15,996 nucleotides of DNA from an uncultured bacterium (GCA_905214955.1 CAJMON010000071.1:1-15996), one strand, 5' to 3'; shown: positions 1 to 8,056, numbered from the stretch's first letter. Program-made: numbers and translations. Notes: generated by a model not told the origin, from the letters alone.

Positions 1-1
1 A

Positions 2-241
2 TTGATTTGCTGGTTATTAAAAATTCCTATGATGTTGGGAAATATTTTTCTTTACTTTTTATCAATTATATTTATTCTGACAGGTGTTTTGAGCTATGGA
101 TTTGCATTGGAATCTGCAAGAGAATGTGGTCGAATGATAATAATTGGGATGGCATTTGGTGCAATACCTGACTTTGTCCCATTTTTGGGAAAAAGTTTAG
201 AGACATTGGTTGACAAACTGTTGAGTATGATAAATGAATGA
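2..241 (+). CDS. Small two-helix membrane protein, 5' end outside the window
   Basis: The reading frame is open to the left edge, so the true start may lie outside; the first codon visible in frame is TTG. About 79 residues are seen. Two hydrophobic segments (roughly residues 10-34 and 44-60) flank a short polar stretch containing the motif SARECGR, followed by a short amphipathic tail. This size and layout recall VirB2/TrbC-like conjugation pilin subunits of integrative elements, but no residue is diagnostic. The DNA is more AT-rich than the Tad genes to its right, and a possible terminator follows the stop. It is probably the last gene of a mobile element or of unrelated DNA joined to the Tad locus. 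The function is unproven. Confidence 0.4.
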   Translation: MICWLLKIPMMLGNIFLYFLSIIFILTGVLSYGFALESARECGRMIIIGMAFGAIPDFVPFLGKSLETLVDKLLSMINE

Positions 242-253
242 GAAAGTCGATAT

Positions 254-287
254 GAAAGAGGGCTGTGAAAGGTTCTCTTTTCTTTTT
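254..287 (+). terminator. Possible rho-independent terminator after the first gene
   Basis: A stem AAAGAG (255-260) pairs with CTCTTT (275-280) around a 14-base loop and is followed at once by TCTTTTT. The stem is short and AT-rich, so it would be a weak terminator, but its position just after the stop of the upstream gene fits. Confidence 0.35.
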
Positions 288-380
288 GCAACTGTGAAAT
301 GGCAAGATAATAACGTTATATACATTGTGTATTAAGTACAGATATTGTATTTCTGCATGATGGGAACATAGGGAGTCCAT

Positions 381-755
381 ATAAAGGCGCTAAATACCGG
401 GCATGACGGATCATTAAGCACCGGGCATGGAAACAGTCCGAAGGATATGCTGTCCAGGCTGGAGACTATGGTGCTGATGGGGTTGGAGCTGCCTCTTCCG
501 GCGATCCGTCGTCAGATCGCATCAGGGATTGATATTATGGTGCATTTGGGGAGAATGAGAGATAAGACACGGAAAGTTCTGGAGATTCTGGAGGTGACAG
601 GATATGATGTACCGTCGGGAGAAATTGAGACCCATACGTTATATGAATTTCGGGAAAAAGGGATACCAGGGGAGGATAAGGTATGCGGCAAACTGGAAAA
701 GACGGGGGAACTGCTGCAGATGCAGAAGATAGAAAGAGCAGGGATGTCACTGTAA
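381..755 (+). pseudogene. tadA: tadA/cpaF secretion ATPase, C-terminal remnant only
   Basis: This frame encodes the conserved C-terminal part of the TadA/CpaF (VirB11/GspE-type) hexameric ATPase that powers Tad pilus assembly. Visible hallmarks are ALNTGHDGSLSTGHGNS (starting near 387), then DMLSRLETMVLMG, ELPLPAIRRQIASGID and VHLGRMRDKTRKVLEI. The family is normally 400 residues or more; only about 125 remain. Walker A, the Asp box and Walker B all lie upstream of this part and are absent. A TAG at 369-371 closes the frame, and nothing further left resembles the family. An ATG at 447 could give a 102-residue peptide, but that could not hydrolyse ATP. The 3' end overlaps tadB by 73 bp, with the tadB ribosome binding site inside, so this was the original first gene of the operon. 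A functional ATPase would have to be encoded elsewhere. Confidence 0.85.
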
Positions 756-1501
756 AGAGTATTCCAGATTATCGTCAGTATACCCTTTCAGCAGCCGAGT
801 GGTGGCAGGCAGCAGGCATGTATGTCATGCTTGATGGGATGGTAAGTTTTTTGTTTTACCGTTCTGTTGTGGCATTTTTCTTAGGACTTCCGGGGATGAC
901 CTTTTTTATCAAGCGAAGACGGCAGGCATGCCTGCTGCGGCAGAGAAAGCGCCTGGAGGAGGAATTCCTGATGGGAATGCAGTCCGTCTCTTCTGCTTTG
1001 TCAGCAGGCTATTCAGTAGAAAATGCATTTTCCGAAGCACTGGTTGAAATTCGAAAACTTTACGGAAAGGAAGCGTTGATTACCAGAGAATTTGCGCACA
1101 TAGAGAGAATGCTGAAGCTCAATGAAACGCTGGAAGTGCTGCTTCTGAATCTTGGAGAACGCAGCGGGGCAGAAGATATCCAGAGTTTGGGTGAAATCTT
1201 TTCCGCGGCAAAACGTTCCGGAGGAGATTTGAATGCGATTATACGAAATACCATTTCTATTATGGCACAGAAGAAGGAGGTGCAGCAGGAAATCGAAGTT
1301 TGTTTATCTGCGAAGAAGATGGAACAGACAGTTATGAGTGGAATTCCATTTTTCATTCTTGGGTACGTAGGACTTACTTCACCAGAATTTCTCCAGGGAT
1401 TGTATCATACGGGCATGGGAATTGTGGTTATGACGGCCGGACTTGGAATTTATATTGCGGCGTTTCTGCTTGGGCAGCGTATTGTGAGAATTGAGGTGTA
1501 A
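683..1501 (+). CDS. tadB: TadB inner-membrane platform protein (T2SSF family)
   Basis: This is one of the two polytopic platform proteins of the Tad pilus machine; with TadC it anchors the ATPase and passes pilin into the fibre. The 272-residue product has an N-terminal cytosolic stretch, a hydrophobic region near residues 49-75, a GspF-like cytosolic domain (about 90-215) and two C-terminal helices (about 220-240 and 245-265). Characteristic segments are ALSAGYSVENAFSEA, NLGERSGAEDIQSL and FSAAKRSGGDLNAI. The ATG at 683 is preceded by AGGGGAGG at good spacing, which fixes the start inside the tadA remnant in another frame. The stop lies within a few bases of the tadC start, so the two are translationally coupled. 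Confidence 0.9.
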   Translation: MRQTGKDGGTAADAEDRKSRDVTVKSIPDYRQYTLSAAEWWQAAGMYVMLDGMVSFLFYRSVVAFFLGLPGMTFFIKRRRQACLLRQRKRLEEEFLMGMQSVSSALSAGYSVENAFSEALVEIRKLYGKEALITREFAHIERMLKLNETLEVLLLNLGERSGAEDIQSLGEIFSAAKRSGGDLNAIIRNTISIMAQKKEVQQEIEVCLSAKKMEQTVMSGIPFFILGYVGLTSPEFLQGLYHTGMGIVVMTAGLGIYIAAFLLGQRIVRIEV

Positions 1502-1511
1502 GAGGTTGAAT

Positions 1512-2909
1512 GTGGAGCAGCTGATACAGCCTTTCTGTAAGATTTCCAGGTTCCTGGTAGAAAGGATTCCGTATAAAGGGTGGAATGGAAAAAGCGAGAA
1601 AGGAAAGAAACTCTGCGAAGAATTGAAGGCACTCAGCCCTGCAGGAGAAGAAATTCAGATACAGGAATTTTATGCCAGGTGTCTTGGAATGGCGTTGGCA
1701 GTGCTGGTGCTTGGCGGGCTTTTTCTTGGAAGTGTTTTGACGGCGGCATGGTTTCTGAAAGAGGACAGCAGCCGGGTGGTGGTATCCAGACCAGGTTACG
1801 GAGAAGGAGGAAAAGAAACAGAGTTGGAAGTCTGGATGGAAGGAGAAAGTGAGAAAGAAAAAATTTCTTTTTCTGTTAGTGAGCGAAAATATACGGAAGA
1901 ACAGGTGGAAGCTCTTTTTGCTAAGATTCAGGAGTCAATGGAAATAACAGTAAAGGGAAGCAATCAGAGTCTGGATAATGTACAGGAGGATTTAAATTTT
2001 CCGGAAAGTTTTGAAAATGGAACAATCAAAGCCGCATGGGAAACAACACCTTCAGGATTTCTGGATGATACCGGAAAAATCTTAAAAGAAGCCGGGCAGA
2101 GGGGCCAACTGATTGAGATTCAGGGGACGCTTGCCTGTCAGGGAAAGGAGGCAGTATGGCAGGGGTATGCAAAGCTGTACCCTGGAAAGAAAACACCAAA
2201 GGAAGAGCGGCAGGAAGCTATACAGGAGGCTCTGAATGAGGCAGATGCATCGGGAGCGGAGGCAGAAACCATGATACTTCCGGAAGAAATTGAAGATCAG
2301 AAACTGTTGTGGAAAGAACCGGAAGAAACTTCTGTGTGGATTTTTCCAGTTATGCTTCTGATCTGTGCGGCGGCGGTCTACCAAAAAGGCGAACAGAAGG
2401 TAAATGAAGAGTTTCAGAAACGCCGAAGACAGATGATTATGGACTATCCGGGACTGCTGTATAAAATGGCGATGCTTTTGGGAGCCGGCCTTACAATTCA
2501 GGGAACTTTTTTCAGGATTGGCCGGGAATATGTCCAGAGAAAAAGAAAGGCCAGGGAAGAAAAACAGAAAGTAGAAGTGAGGTATGTGTATGAAGAAATC
2601 CTGGAGACCTGTTTTGAAATGCGAAATGGTGTAGGAGAAGCAAGGGCATATGAAAATTTTGGAAGCAGATGCCAGATAGAGGCATACCGGAAACTGGGAT
2701 CTCTTCTGGCGCAGAACCTGAAAAAAGGTTCTAAAGGATTGATTCACATTCTGGAAACGGAGGCGGCAGAAGGAATGGAAGAAAGAAAACAGCAGGCGAA
2801 AAAACTTGGAGAGGAGGCTGGAACGAAACTTTTGATTCCAATGATGATGATGCTGGTTCTGGTGATGGGGATTCTGGTCATTCCATCTGTCGTGGGAATG
2901 CAGCAGTAA
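1512..2909 (+). CDS. tadC: TadC platform protein with a large extracytoplasmic insert
   Basis: This is the second T2SSF platform protein of the Tad system. From the GTG at 1512 it is 465 residues: a helix near 57-82, a long charged and presumably extracytoplasmic region (about 83-274), a helix near 275-293, a GspF-like cytosolic domain (about 305-435, with DYPGLLYKMAMLLGAGLTIQ) and a C-terminal helix near 437-460. TadC proteins of Proteobacteria are nearer 300 residues; the extra region between the first two helices is what I recall for clostridial versions. The start is uncertain. TTG at 1491 or 1506 and GTG at 1512 are in frame, and AAGAGG just upstream favours 1512. About 107 bp separate its stop from flp. 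That gap holds a 7-bp all-GC inverted repeat (2921-2927 with 2983-2989). Confidence 0.85.
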   Translation: MEQLIQPFCKISRFLVERIPYKGWNGKSEKGKKLCEELKALSPAGEEIQIQEFYARCLGMALAVLVLGGLFLGSVLTAAWFLKEDSSRVVVSRPGYGEGGKETELEVWMEGESEKEKISFSVSERKYTEEQVEALFAKIQESMEITVKGSNQSLDNVQEDLNFPESFENGTIKAAWETTPSGFLDDTGKILKEAGQRGQLIEIQGTLACQGKEAVWQGYAKLYPGKKTPKEERQEAIQEALNEADASGAEAETMILPEEIEDQKLLWKEPEETSVWIFPVMLLICAAAVYQKGEQKVNEEFQKRRRQMIMDYPGLLYKMAMLLGAGLTIQGTFFRIGREYVQRKRKAREEKQKVEVRYVYEEILETCFEMRNGVGEARAYENFGSRCQIEAYRKLGSLLAQNLKKGSKGLIHILETEAAEGMEERKQQAKKLGEEAGTKLLIPMMMMLVLVMGILVIPSVVGMQQ

Positions 2910-3016
2910 AAAGAGACAGCGCGGCGGCTGTGTGGCCGATACATCGGGAAGTCGGAGTTCTGAAAAAAGGGATGTGCACCTTCCGCCGCCAAAAACCAAA
3001 GAAAGGAGAGGAGATA

Positions 3017-3184
3017 ATGAATCACATGCAGTCATTTTTCATGGAGGAGGATGGAGTAGGCGTTGTAGAGATTATTTTGATTCTAGTTGTTCTGATTGGT
3101 CTTGTCGTCATTTTCAAAAAGCAGATCACAAATGTAGTAAAAAGCATTCTCAGCAAAATCTCAAGTCAAAGTGAAGGAATTTAA
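3017..3184 (+). CDS. flp: Flp1-type type IVb pilin precursor
   Basis: This is a 55-residue major-pilin candidate for the Tad pilus. A short charged leader ends in EEDG, followed by VGVVE and a hydrophobic helix (about residues 16-34), then a polar C-terminus rich in Lys and Ser. Cleavage between Gly13 and Val14 would put Glu18 at +5 of the mature pilin, as in other type IV prepilins. The ATG at 3017 is set by a long AAAGGAGAGGAG upstream, the strongest ribosome binding site in the locus, which suits an abundant subunit. An in-frame GTG further upstream (2930) lacks such a site and would add an unlikely leader. It lies between tadC and the DUF5702 gene, the expected place. The matching peptidase is encoded at 5621. 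Confidence 0.88.
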   Translation: MNHMQSFFMEEDGVGVVEIILILVVLIGLVVIFKKQITNVVKSILSKISSQSEGI

Positions 3185-3199
3185 GAGAGAAAGGGGAAT

Positions 3200-4735
3200 A
3201 TGAAAATGTACAGATGCAAAGGGACAATCACAGTATTTATGAGCATTGTATCAATTCTGTTTTTGTCCCTGGCCTGTACGCTGGTGGAATCCGCCAGACT
3301 GCAGGGAGCCAGGGCAAAGGCTGCAGCGGTATCGGATATCAGTCTTTTTTCCGTGTTTGGAGAATATGAAAGAGGACTTTTGAAAAATTATGATGTGTTT
3401 TTCCTGGATGGAGGATATGGAAGTGGTGAATTTCAGAAGGAACTTGCGGAGGAGCATCTGAAAAAATATCTGGAAGGAAACAGCAGCATGGGAATGGAAG
3501 GATATCTCAGAGGAATGCAGATGTTTCCACTGGTTGTTGAGGATTGTCAGATAGAACAATATGGGCTTATGACGGATGCAGGCGGAGCGGCTTTTTATGA
3601 GCAGGTGGTAAAAAATGTGAAAGAAACACTGGGCACGGAACTTGTGAGCAGATATCTGGAGCGGCAGAACCAGGCTAAGGATCAGGAAAAGGCAGGGAAA
3701 GACTATGAGGATAGTTTAAGAAAGAATGGAACAAAACTGGCGGAGGCAGAAGAAGCTGTCCGAAAGGCAGAGGAAGAAGAATCACAGGAAGATGGTGTGA
3801 TTGTGGTAAAGGAATCAGAAGTACCGCAGGAAGTAAAAGAAAATCCTCTGGATATCATTGAGAAAGTAAAGAAAATGGGAATTCTTGGGCTGGTAGTTAA
3901 AGACCCAGCATCGGTTTCACAGAAAACTATAGAAAAATCAGAACTGCCTACGGGAAGAAGTCTTGAAAAAGGAAATATGGAAGTGGCCTGTAAAGAGAGA
4001 GGACTGACCGCGGATGCGATTTTTCAGGATTATCTCGCAGAGCATTTTCCATGCATGACCAGTGAAGAAGAAAAGAAAACAGAAGGCGCACTGGAATATC
4101 AGCTGGAATATATTCTCGGTGGAAAAGCATCAGATATGGAGAATCTGAAATATGTGGTAAACCGCCTGCTGCTTATGCGGGAAGGTACAAATTTTGTTTT
4201 TGCACTGGCAGATCCAACAATGCGCAGGCAGGCGGAAGCTTTGGCAGTAAGTCTAGCGGGAGTGACAGGCGCAGCTATCCTGGCACCTGTGGTTACAACG
4301 GCACTTCTTCTGGCATGGGCATACGGAGAAAGCCTGCTGGATGTGCGGACTCTGCTTTCCGGAGGGAAAGTGGAACTGGTAAAAAATGCAGAGAACTGGA
4401 AGCTTTCTCTTTCTAGGCTTGGAAAGATTCTGGAGGTGTTAAAAGAATGCGATGAGGGAGGAGGTCAGGGACTAGGATATGAGGAATATCTGCGCCTGCT
4501 ATTGGCGGCTAAATCAGGGATGAGTTACGTAATGAGAACATTAGACATGATTGAGGCAGATTTAAGACTGCAAAAGGGGACGGAAAATTTCCGGGCAGAT
4601 CATTGTCTGGTGAGAGTACAGGCAAAAACAGAATGGAGACTTCCAGCTGTGTTTTTGAGAGTTCCAATGGCATTTCTCGGAAGAGGGGGAAATGGACAAA
4701 ATTTTTCCGTGAATGGGTATTCCGGGTATTTGTAA
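3200..4735 (+). CDS. DUF5702 protein, large pseudopilin-like Tad component
   Basis: This 511-residue protein has an N-terminal pilin-like segment (Gly8 then TITVF, with a helix at about 10-32) followed by ESARLQGARAKAA, the TadE/TadG-like layout. Unlike Flp and TadE, the +5 position after Gly8 is Phe rather than Glu, so processing by the prepilin peptidase is doubtful. A charged Glu/Lys-rich stretch lies near residues 155-200. A second hydrophobic region (about 345-375) precedes WAYGESLLDVRTLLSGG, which I recognise as a DUF5702 hallmark. The family recurs in clostridial Tad loci and its molecular role is not established; a surface or periplasm-side accessory pseudopilin is the likely reading. 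The ATG at 3200 follows GAAAGGGG. It starts 15 bp after flp and ends 23 bp before the next gene, so it is part of the same transcript. Confidence 0.8.
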   Translation: MKMYRCKGTITVFMSIVSILFLSLACTLVESARLQGARAKAAAVSDISLFSVFGEYERGLLKNYDVFFLDGGYGSGEFQKELAEEHLKKYLEGNSSMGMEGYLRGMQMFPLVVEDCQIEQYGLMTDAGGAAFYEQVVKNVKETLGTELVSRYLERQNQAKDQEKAGKDYEDSLRKNGTKLAEAEEAVRKAEEEESQEDGVIVVKESEVPQEVKENPLDIIEKVKKMGILGLVVKDPASVSQKTIEKSELPTGRSLEKGNMEVACKERGLTADAIFQDYLAEHFPCMTSEEEKKTEGALEYQLEYILGGKASDMENLKYVVNRLLLMREGTNFVFALADPTMRRQAEALAVSLAGVTGAAILAPVVTTALLLAWAYGESLLDVRTLLSGGKVELVKNAENWKLSLSRLGKILEVLKECDEGGGQGLGYEEYLRLLLAAKSGMSYVMRTLDMIEADLRLQKGTENFRADHCLVRVQAKTEWRLPAVFLRVPMAFLGRGGNGQNFSVNGYSGYL

Positions 4736-4758
4736 TAAAAGGAAGGAGGCAGATACGG

Positions 4759-5616
4759 ATGCTCTTTGGACAGACGGATCAATTGCACAGAAAGGATGGA
4801 TGTTCTCTCCCGGTTTCCATAGAGTGCACCAGCTGGCAAAGGGCATCCGTATCTGCCAGCCTGACGCTGGAAGCGGCCTGCGTGATTCCTTTGTTTTTCT
4901 GCGCAGTGCTGGCATTGCTGTATCTTGCGGATGTTTCAGCACTGCAGGTCCGGTTACTCAACGGAATCCGGGAAACTGGGCGTTCCATGGCAATCGCTGC
5001 CGCAGTGCGGGAATTTGGAGAAGAAGAAAGTATGGGAATGGCAGGCACAATAGTTTCTACTGCTACGGCAAGTCATTCTATTCGAAAATGTATAAAAAAT
5101 ACTGTATACAATGTACTTGATGGAGACATCAGCCTGATTGGATCTTCTTTTTTGGAAGATGAAATGATAGACCTGAAAGTAAGCGGGAAATTGAAGCTGC
5201 CAGTGCCATTTTTGAATTTAAAATCAATACGGTTCTGGCAACGGGGATATATCCGGGCATGGACAGGCAGATGTCCGGATGACACATCAGGGACAGGAGA
5301 AGGAAACAGCACAAAAGAGACCGTATATGTGACAGTTTCCGGTTCCGTTTATCATAAGGACCTTTCCTGCGGCCATTTAAAGCTTTCTATCAGACAGGTG
5401 AGCCAGGCAGAGGTGAAGAATCTGCGAAGCAAAGATGGATCAAAGTATTATGCTTGCAGCTGTTATAAAAAGAATGCTTCCGGAAGTGTCTATATTACGG
5501 GGCAGGGAAACCGGTATCACAGTAGTCTTAGCTGCAGCGGATTAAAAAGAAGTATTCGGAAAGTAACGATTCAGGAGGCAGGAACGTTAAGGCCCTGCAC
5601 AAGATGCGGAGGGTAA
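4759..5616 (+). CDS. TadE-like pseudopilin with two C-terminal His/Cys motifs
   Basis: This is a 285-residue product. The ATG at 4759 is chosen because GGAAGGAGG stands just before it; the frame stays open back into the DUF5702 gene but has no such site there. The N-terminus carries ASLTLEAA followed by a hydrophobic helix (about 38-60). Processing would fall after Ala33, with Glu38 at +5, so the residue before the cut is Ala rather than Gly. The C-terminal third holds two tandem copies of one motif, roughly SGSVY..YH....LSC..LK.SIR, ending in a Cys pair. The residues are His199, Cys204, Cys233 and Cys235 in the first copy, and His254, Cys259, Cys280 and Cys283 in the second. This H-C-C-C pattern would suit zinc binding. 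I do not know it as a usual part of TadE-like proteins. The stop is 4 bp before the peptidase gene. Confidence 0.78.
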   Translation: MLFGQTDQLHRKDGCSLPVSIECTSWQRASVSASLTLEAACVIPLFFCAVLALLYLADVSALQVRLLNGIRETGRSMAIAAAVREFGEEESMGMAGTIVSTATASHSIRKCIKNTVYNVLDGDISLIGSSFLEDEMIDLKVSGKLKLPVPFLNLKSIRFWQRGYIRAWTGRCPDDTSGTGEGNSTKETVYVTVSGSVYHKDLSCGHLKLSIRQVSQAEVKNLRSKDGSKYYACSCYKKNASGSVYITGQGNRYHSSLSCSGLKRSIRKVTIQEAGTLRPCTRCGG

Positions 5617-5620
5617 AGAA

Positions 5621-6049
5621 ATGGTAAGAACAGGATGTGCGCTTCTGTTTCTGAGCATATGTGGAATAGAAGATTTGCGGAAGAAGGAAATTTCATGGAT
5701 CTTGATTCTAGGTGGCACGGGAATATCTGGATTCCTTCAGGGATGCGGAGCTGGTACACAGCTTGGCCAATGCATTGGAGGGGCGGCTGTCGGAGTGCTG
5801 CTGACTGGAGTGGCATTTTTAACCAGAGAAGCGATTGGATATGGAGACGGAGCGGTCACAGCCATAGCAGGAATGATGCTTGGACTCTCTATGATTGTGG
5901 AGATCCTGCTGACAGCTTTGGGGGCAGCAGCTGTGGTATCGGCGGTGCTTCTGATACTGAAAAAAGCGGGAAGAAAAAAAGAACTTCCATTCATTCCATT
6001 TCTTGCGTGCGCAGGGTGGTTCTGTGTCATGATGGAGACGGTACTGTGA
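5621..6049 (+). CDS. tadV: A24-family prepilin peptidase (CpaA/TadV type)
   Basis: This is an aspartic membrane protease that removes the leader from Flp and TadE-like prepilins. It has 142 residues and several hydrophobic segments. The two catalytic aspartates are visible: Asp18 in IEDLRKKEIS and Asp76 in the GYGDG motif. There is no N-terminal cysteine-rich methylase domain, so it is the short single-domain form usual for Tad systems. The ATG at 5621 follows GGAGGG, which overlaps the end of the previous gene. The stop overlaps the GTG of the next gene in a GTGA arrangement, so translation is coupled. Its presence alongside Flp shows that pilin maturation capacity is intact even though the ATPase gene is not. 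Confidence 0.88.
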   Translation: MVRTGCALLFLSICGIEDLRKKEISWILILGGTGISGFLQGCGAGTQLGQCIGGAAVGVLLTGVAFLTREAIGYGDGAVTAIAGMMLGLSMIVEILLTALGAAAVVSAVLLILKKAGRKKELPFIPFLACAGWFCVMMETVL

Positions 6050-6498
6050 AAGGGAAGAAAGCAGAAAAAGGCAGTTTTACCGTGGAAATCAGTTTGATTA
6101 TGAGCCTGTTAATTCCCTTACTGATGTGTCTGATTTATCTGGGATTTTACATGCATGACCGCGCATTCCTGGAGGGAGCCGCGCTGGAGGCGGCGTGTAC
6201 AGCCAGCTTGTATGCAGGAGAAGAGATGCAGGAAGATTACACAGAGAGCCGGGAGCAGGCGTTGTTAAAAGAGCGCTTGTTTGGCGTATACAATATAACA
6301 GGGAATGTGGAACTGGGAGAGGAAACAGTAAAAGTTTCGTACAGCGGGGAATTTCAGATTCCTGGAATGATTGCAAAGTTTTTGGAAAAAACAAGTCTGC
6401 CGATTCAGGCAGAAGCGGAAGTGAATTTTAAGGATGCAAGAAAAGCGGTAAATCAACTGTACAGTTTGTCGAAAGTGCTGAAGGGAGGGAAGGACTAA
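6046..6498 (+). CDS. tadE: TadE-family pseudopilin
   Basis: This 150-residue protein has a short basic leader ending in Gly9 followed by SFTVE, so cleavage would place Glu14 at +5, a canonical type IV prepilin site. One hydrophobic helix (about 14-38) follows, then a soluble domain of about 110 residues, the usual TadE plan. The start is the GTG at 6046, overlapping the peptidase stop by 4 bp and preceded by GGAG. The frame stays open far upstream inside the peptidase gene, but that extension is an out-of-frame shadow. TadE proteins are thought to be minor components that prime or stabilise the pilus. With the DUF5702 and Cys-motif proteins, this makes three pilin-like accessory proteins in one locus. 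Confidence 0.82.
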   Translation: MKGKKAEKGSFTVEISLIMSLLIPLLMCLIYLGFYMHDRAFLEGAALEAACTASLYAGEEMQEDYTESREQALLKERLFGVYNITGNVELGEETVKVSYSGEFQIPGMIAKFLEKTSLPIQAEAEVNFKDARKAVNQLYSLSKVLKGGKD

Positions 6499-7983
6499 GT
6501 GAACCCATCGTACCGCAGAGATCAGGATCATAATTATATGATCTTGAATGCGCCGATGCCTGTGACTGGCGAAGAATTTCCGGTAAGGATGCTGGTGCTG
6601 AACCGTATTCCGGGACTTCTTCCATGCAAAATGAGGAAGATGGATGGAGAAGCAGGGTTTTATTATGAGATCACTTCGCTGCAGTCAGCAGGCAGAATTT
6701 TTGAAACATGTAAAATGCGGCAGGAAGATATTGAACGTCTTATGACAGGAATTGAACGGGCAATGAATGGAGCGAAAGAATTTCTTTTAGACCCGGATCA
6801 AATTTTGCTGGACCCGGAATACATTTACATGGATATTGAGACGAAAGAAGTTTATTTATGCTGTCTGCCGTTTTACGAAGGAAATCTGACGGAAGAATTC
6901 CGCAGCTTGGCAGAGTACATGCTGAAAAAGCTGGATCATGGAGATCCGGGATCGGTTTTATGGGGGTATGAAATTTACAGCAGAACGACAGAAGAAAATT
7001 ACAGCATTCTGTCTATTCTGAAAGCGGTACGGGAAAAAGCGTGTGAAAAGAGAAATGTCCAACAGCACAAACCAGAAGAAAATGAATTCTGGGAGGAAGA
7101 GGGTATTGAAGCAGAGAAAGAGACAGCAGAAGAAAAAGCGGTAGAAAAAGCAGCAACAAAAGGAAACGTAAAAATAAGAGAAAAAGAGAGAATAAAAGAA
7201 AAAGAGAAAGAAAACGCAGAAAATTTGGAAAAAGATACCGAAAAAAAGAATAAGTCCAGGCAAAAGGCAAAAGAGAGAAAACATAGACATGAGGAGGAAG
7301 AAGATCATCAGGCGGCCAGGATGCTAAAAAAACTTCTGGTTCTTGGAATTGGACTTGCAGGAATTGCAGGAATCACATGGGCGGCGGCAGTGTTTGGAGA
7401 ACTTACAGAAATTCAAGCAGGAGGAATCTTTTTCCTTGGAGTAGGAATCTTTTATTATTTTACAATTTTATGGAAAGGCTTTCCGAAAAGAAAAAAGGTA
7501 CCGAAGAATCCGCCGGGGTATGAAGCAGACAGGATTCTGGAAGAATTTCAGGAAGAGGAGGAAGACTGGGAGCCAGAACAAAAACAGTATTTGACAGGAG
7601 CACTAAAGATGGAGGAAAAAGATTCTCAGGAAGAATTTGGCACTACGACATTGTTGAAAACCAGCTATGCCGGAAATTATGCGGCGCTTGTCAGTATGGA
7701 ACCAGAGAAAAGAGAAAATATTGTCTTGGACAGGGATACCTTAATTGTAGGGAAAATGCCTGCACAGGCAGATGTGGTGCTGGAAGAATCGGTGATCAGC
7801 CGGATTCATGCAAAATTGGAACGGCGGCAGGATGGCTATTTTATAACAGACCAGAATTCTACAAATGGAACTTACGTAAATGGAGAACGGCTGGAGGCGT
7901 ATGAGTGCAGAAAACTACGCACAGCAGATGAAATTTATTTTGCCAGTCTGGGATATTATGTTCTGGATAACAGTCAGCAATGA
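6499..7983 (+). CDS. DUF6382-FHA membrane protein of the Tad locus
   Basis: This 494-residue protein starts at a GTG (6499) behind AGGGAGGG and directly abuts tadE. Residues 1 to about 180 form a globular region that I match to DUF6382. Residues about 185-270 are an extreme Lys/Glu low-complexity stretch, likely helical or disordered. Two hydrophobic segments follow (about 278-298 and 305-325). The last 90 residues are an FHA domain, with a VGK motif near 417-419, SRIHAKL at 434-440 and NSTNGTYVNG near 453-462, the phosphothreonine-binding loops. Both ends should be cytosolic. FHA proteins bind phosphothreonine partners, so this may link pilus assembly to Ser/Thr kinase signalling, but no kinase gene is in the window. 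The pairing of DUF6382 with Tad loci is from memory; the FHA motifs are plain in the sequence. Confidence 0.82.
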   Translation: MNPSYRRDQDHNYMILNAPMPVTGEEFPVRMLVLNRIPGLLPCKMRKMDGEAGFYYEITSLQSAGRIFETCKMRQEDIERLMTGIERAMNGAKEFLLDPDQILLDPEYIYMDIETKEVYLCCLPFYEGNLTEEFRSLAEYMLKKLDHGDPGSVLWGYEIYSRTTEENYSILSILKAVREKACEKRNVQQHKPEENEFWEEEGIEAEKETAEEKAVEKAATKGNVKIREKERIKEKEKENAENLEKDTEKKNKSRQKAKERKHRHEEEEDHQAARMLKKLLVLGIGLAGIAGITWAAAVFGELTEIQAGGIFFLGVGIFYYFTILWKGFPKRKKVPKNPPGYEADRILEEFQEEEEDWEPEQKQYLTGALKMEEKDSQEEFGTTTLLKTSYAGNYAALVSMEPEKRENIVLDRDTLIVGKMPAQADVVLEESVISRIHAKLERRQDGYFITDQNSTNGTYVNGERLEAYECRKLRTADEIYFASLGYYVLDNSQQ

Positions 7984-8056
7984 GTTTAGGATTCTTTACA
8001 AACAAGAGTATATGAGCTATGATTTACTGAACAAACTGTTTGGAGGAAGGAACGAA

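Noticed and set aside
447..755. A stand-alone 102-residue gene
   Set aside because: The coding similarity to CpaF continues upstream of the ATG at 447, no good ribosome binding site precedes it, and the peptide lacks all ATPase motifs; it is better called a gene remnant.
2082..3035. Long antisense open frame of 317 codons under tadC
   Set aside because: It is rich in Phe, Ser, His and Leu as expected from the complement of a Lys/Glu-rich gene, has no ribosome binding site or recognisable domain, and tadC on the other strand is clearly real.
5635..6045. N-terminal extension of TadE into the peptidase gene
   Set aside because: The extension is an out-of-frame reading of the peptidase gene; the GTG at 6046 with GGAG and the GTGA overlap gives a canonical prepilin leader.
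6958..7308. Antisense frame rich in Phe and Leu that looks like a membrane protein
   Set aside because: It is the complement of the Lys/Glu low-complexity linker of the FHA protein, which gives Phe/Leu runs by base composition alone.
7880..8056. N-terminal extension of the rhomboid into the FHA gene
   Set aside because: The strong GGAGGAAGG site before the ATG at 8057 and the usual length of the rhomboid core support the later start.
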